Part shown: positions 63,958 through 64,000 of the stretch, piece by piece | Position numbering within the stretch: the first letter of the stretch is position 1 | Layout of the letters: each line of letters begins with the position of its first letter | NCBI GenBank assembly: GCA_009760855.2 | Contig: WPIO01000083.1 | Location: 1,272,001 to 1,336,000 of the forward strand | Direction: 5' to 3' | DNA: 64,000 nt | Source: Cristatella mucedo | Taxonomy: Eukaryota; Bryozoa; Phylactolaemata; Cristatellidae | The notes under the pieces: model-generated | Told to the model about the DNA's origin: nothing | Seen by the model: the letters and a program-made list of their open reading frames with translations, nothing else | The model's database searches: none | Position numbers and translations under genes: made by a program

Positions 63958-64000
63958 GTGAAGAGCTTTTAGAGGTATCAAACCTCCGGAGGTGTGGAAC
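63958..64000 (+). CDS. Possible exon running off the window
   Basis: After CACAGTTGCAG one frame reads EELLEVSNLRRCG to the window end. The 43 visible bases are too few to identify it. GCAG|GTGAAG could also be read as a donor. Confidence 0.2.

Overview
This is a stretch of animal nuclear genome: introns with GT-AG borders, dense interspersed repeats and long microsatellites. The host looks like an invertebrate. Two tRNA-derived SINE families, many decayed L2/CR1-like LINEs and abundant (GA)n tracts would fit an arthropod such as a chelicerate, but nothing here fixes the species.

One gene is clear. From 1336 to 17740 on the + strand a 14-exon model encodes a complete RYK/Derailed-family receptor: signal peptide, WIF domain, one membrane span, juxtamembrane segment and a variant tyrosine-kinase domain. 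The model is about 604 residues, close to the vertebrate RYK length as I recall it. All exon phases agree end to end. One intron has a GC-AG border. The juxtamembrane exons and one kinase acceptor remain ambiguous. The 3' UTR probably ends soon after an AATAAA at 18449.

The remaining ~46 kb is mostly repeats and unassigned sequence. Around 25 fragments of one L2-like LINE family lie on both strands, from 80-base tails to a 2-kb piece with endonuclease remnant and reverse transcriptase. All are broken. Two tRNA-derived SINE families are interspersed: family A (3' end carrying AACAGCCTC on the opposite strand, TTTA tail) and family B, whose 3' end resembles the LINE 3' end. A CpG-rich segment lies at about 24.4-28.7 kb, a 43-unit 15-bp minisatellite at 29.9-30.5 kb, and three striking inverted repeats at 24.9, 33.6 and 46.6 kb. 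A well-bordered candidate exon at 55544-55715 and a weaker one at the right edge hint at a second + strand gene that I could not identify.

I found no evidence of an undescribed biological system. The most useful observations are the RYK gene structure, the LINE/SINE tail similarity, the inverted repeats and the candidate second gene.
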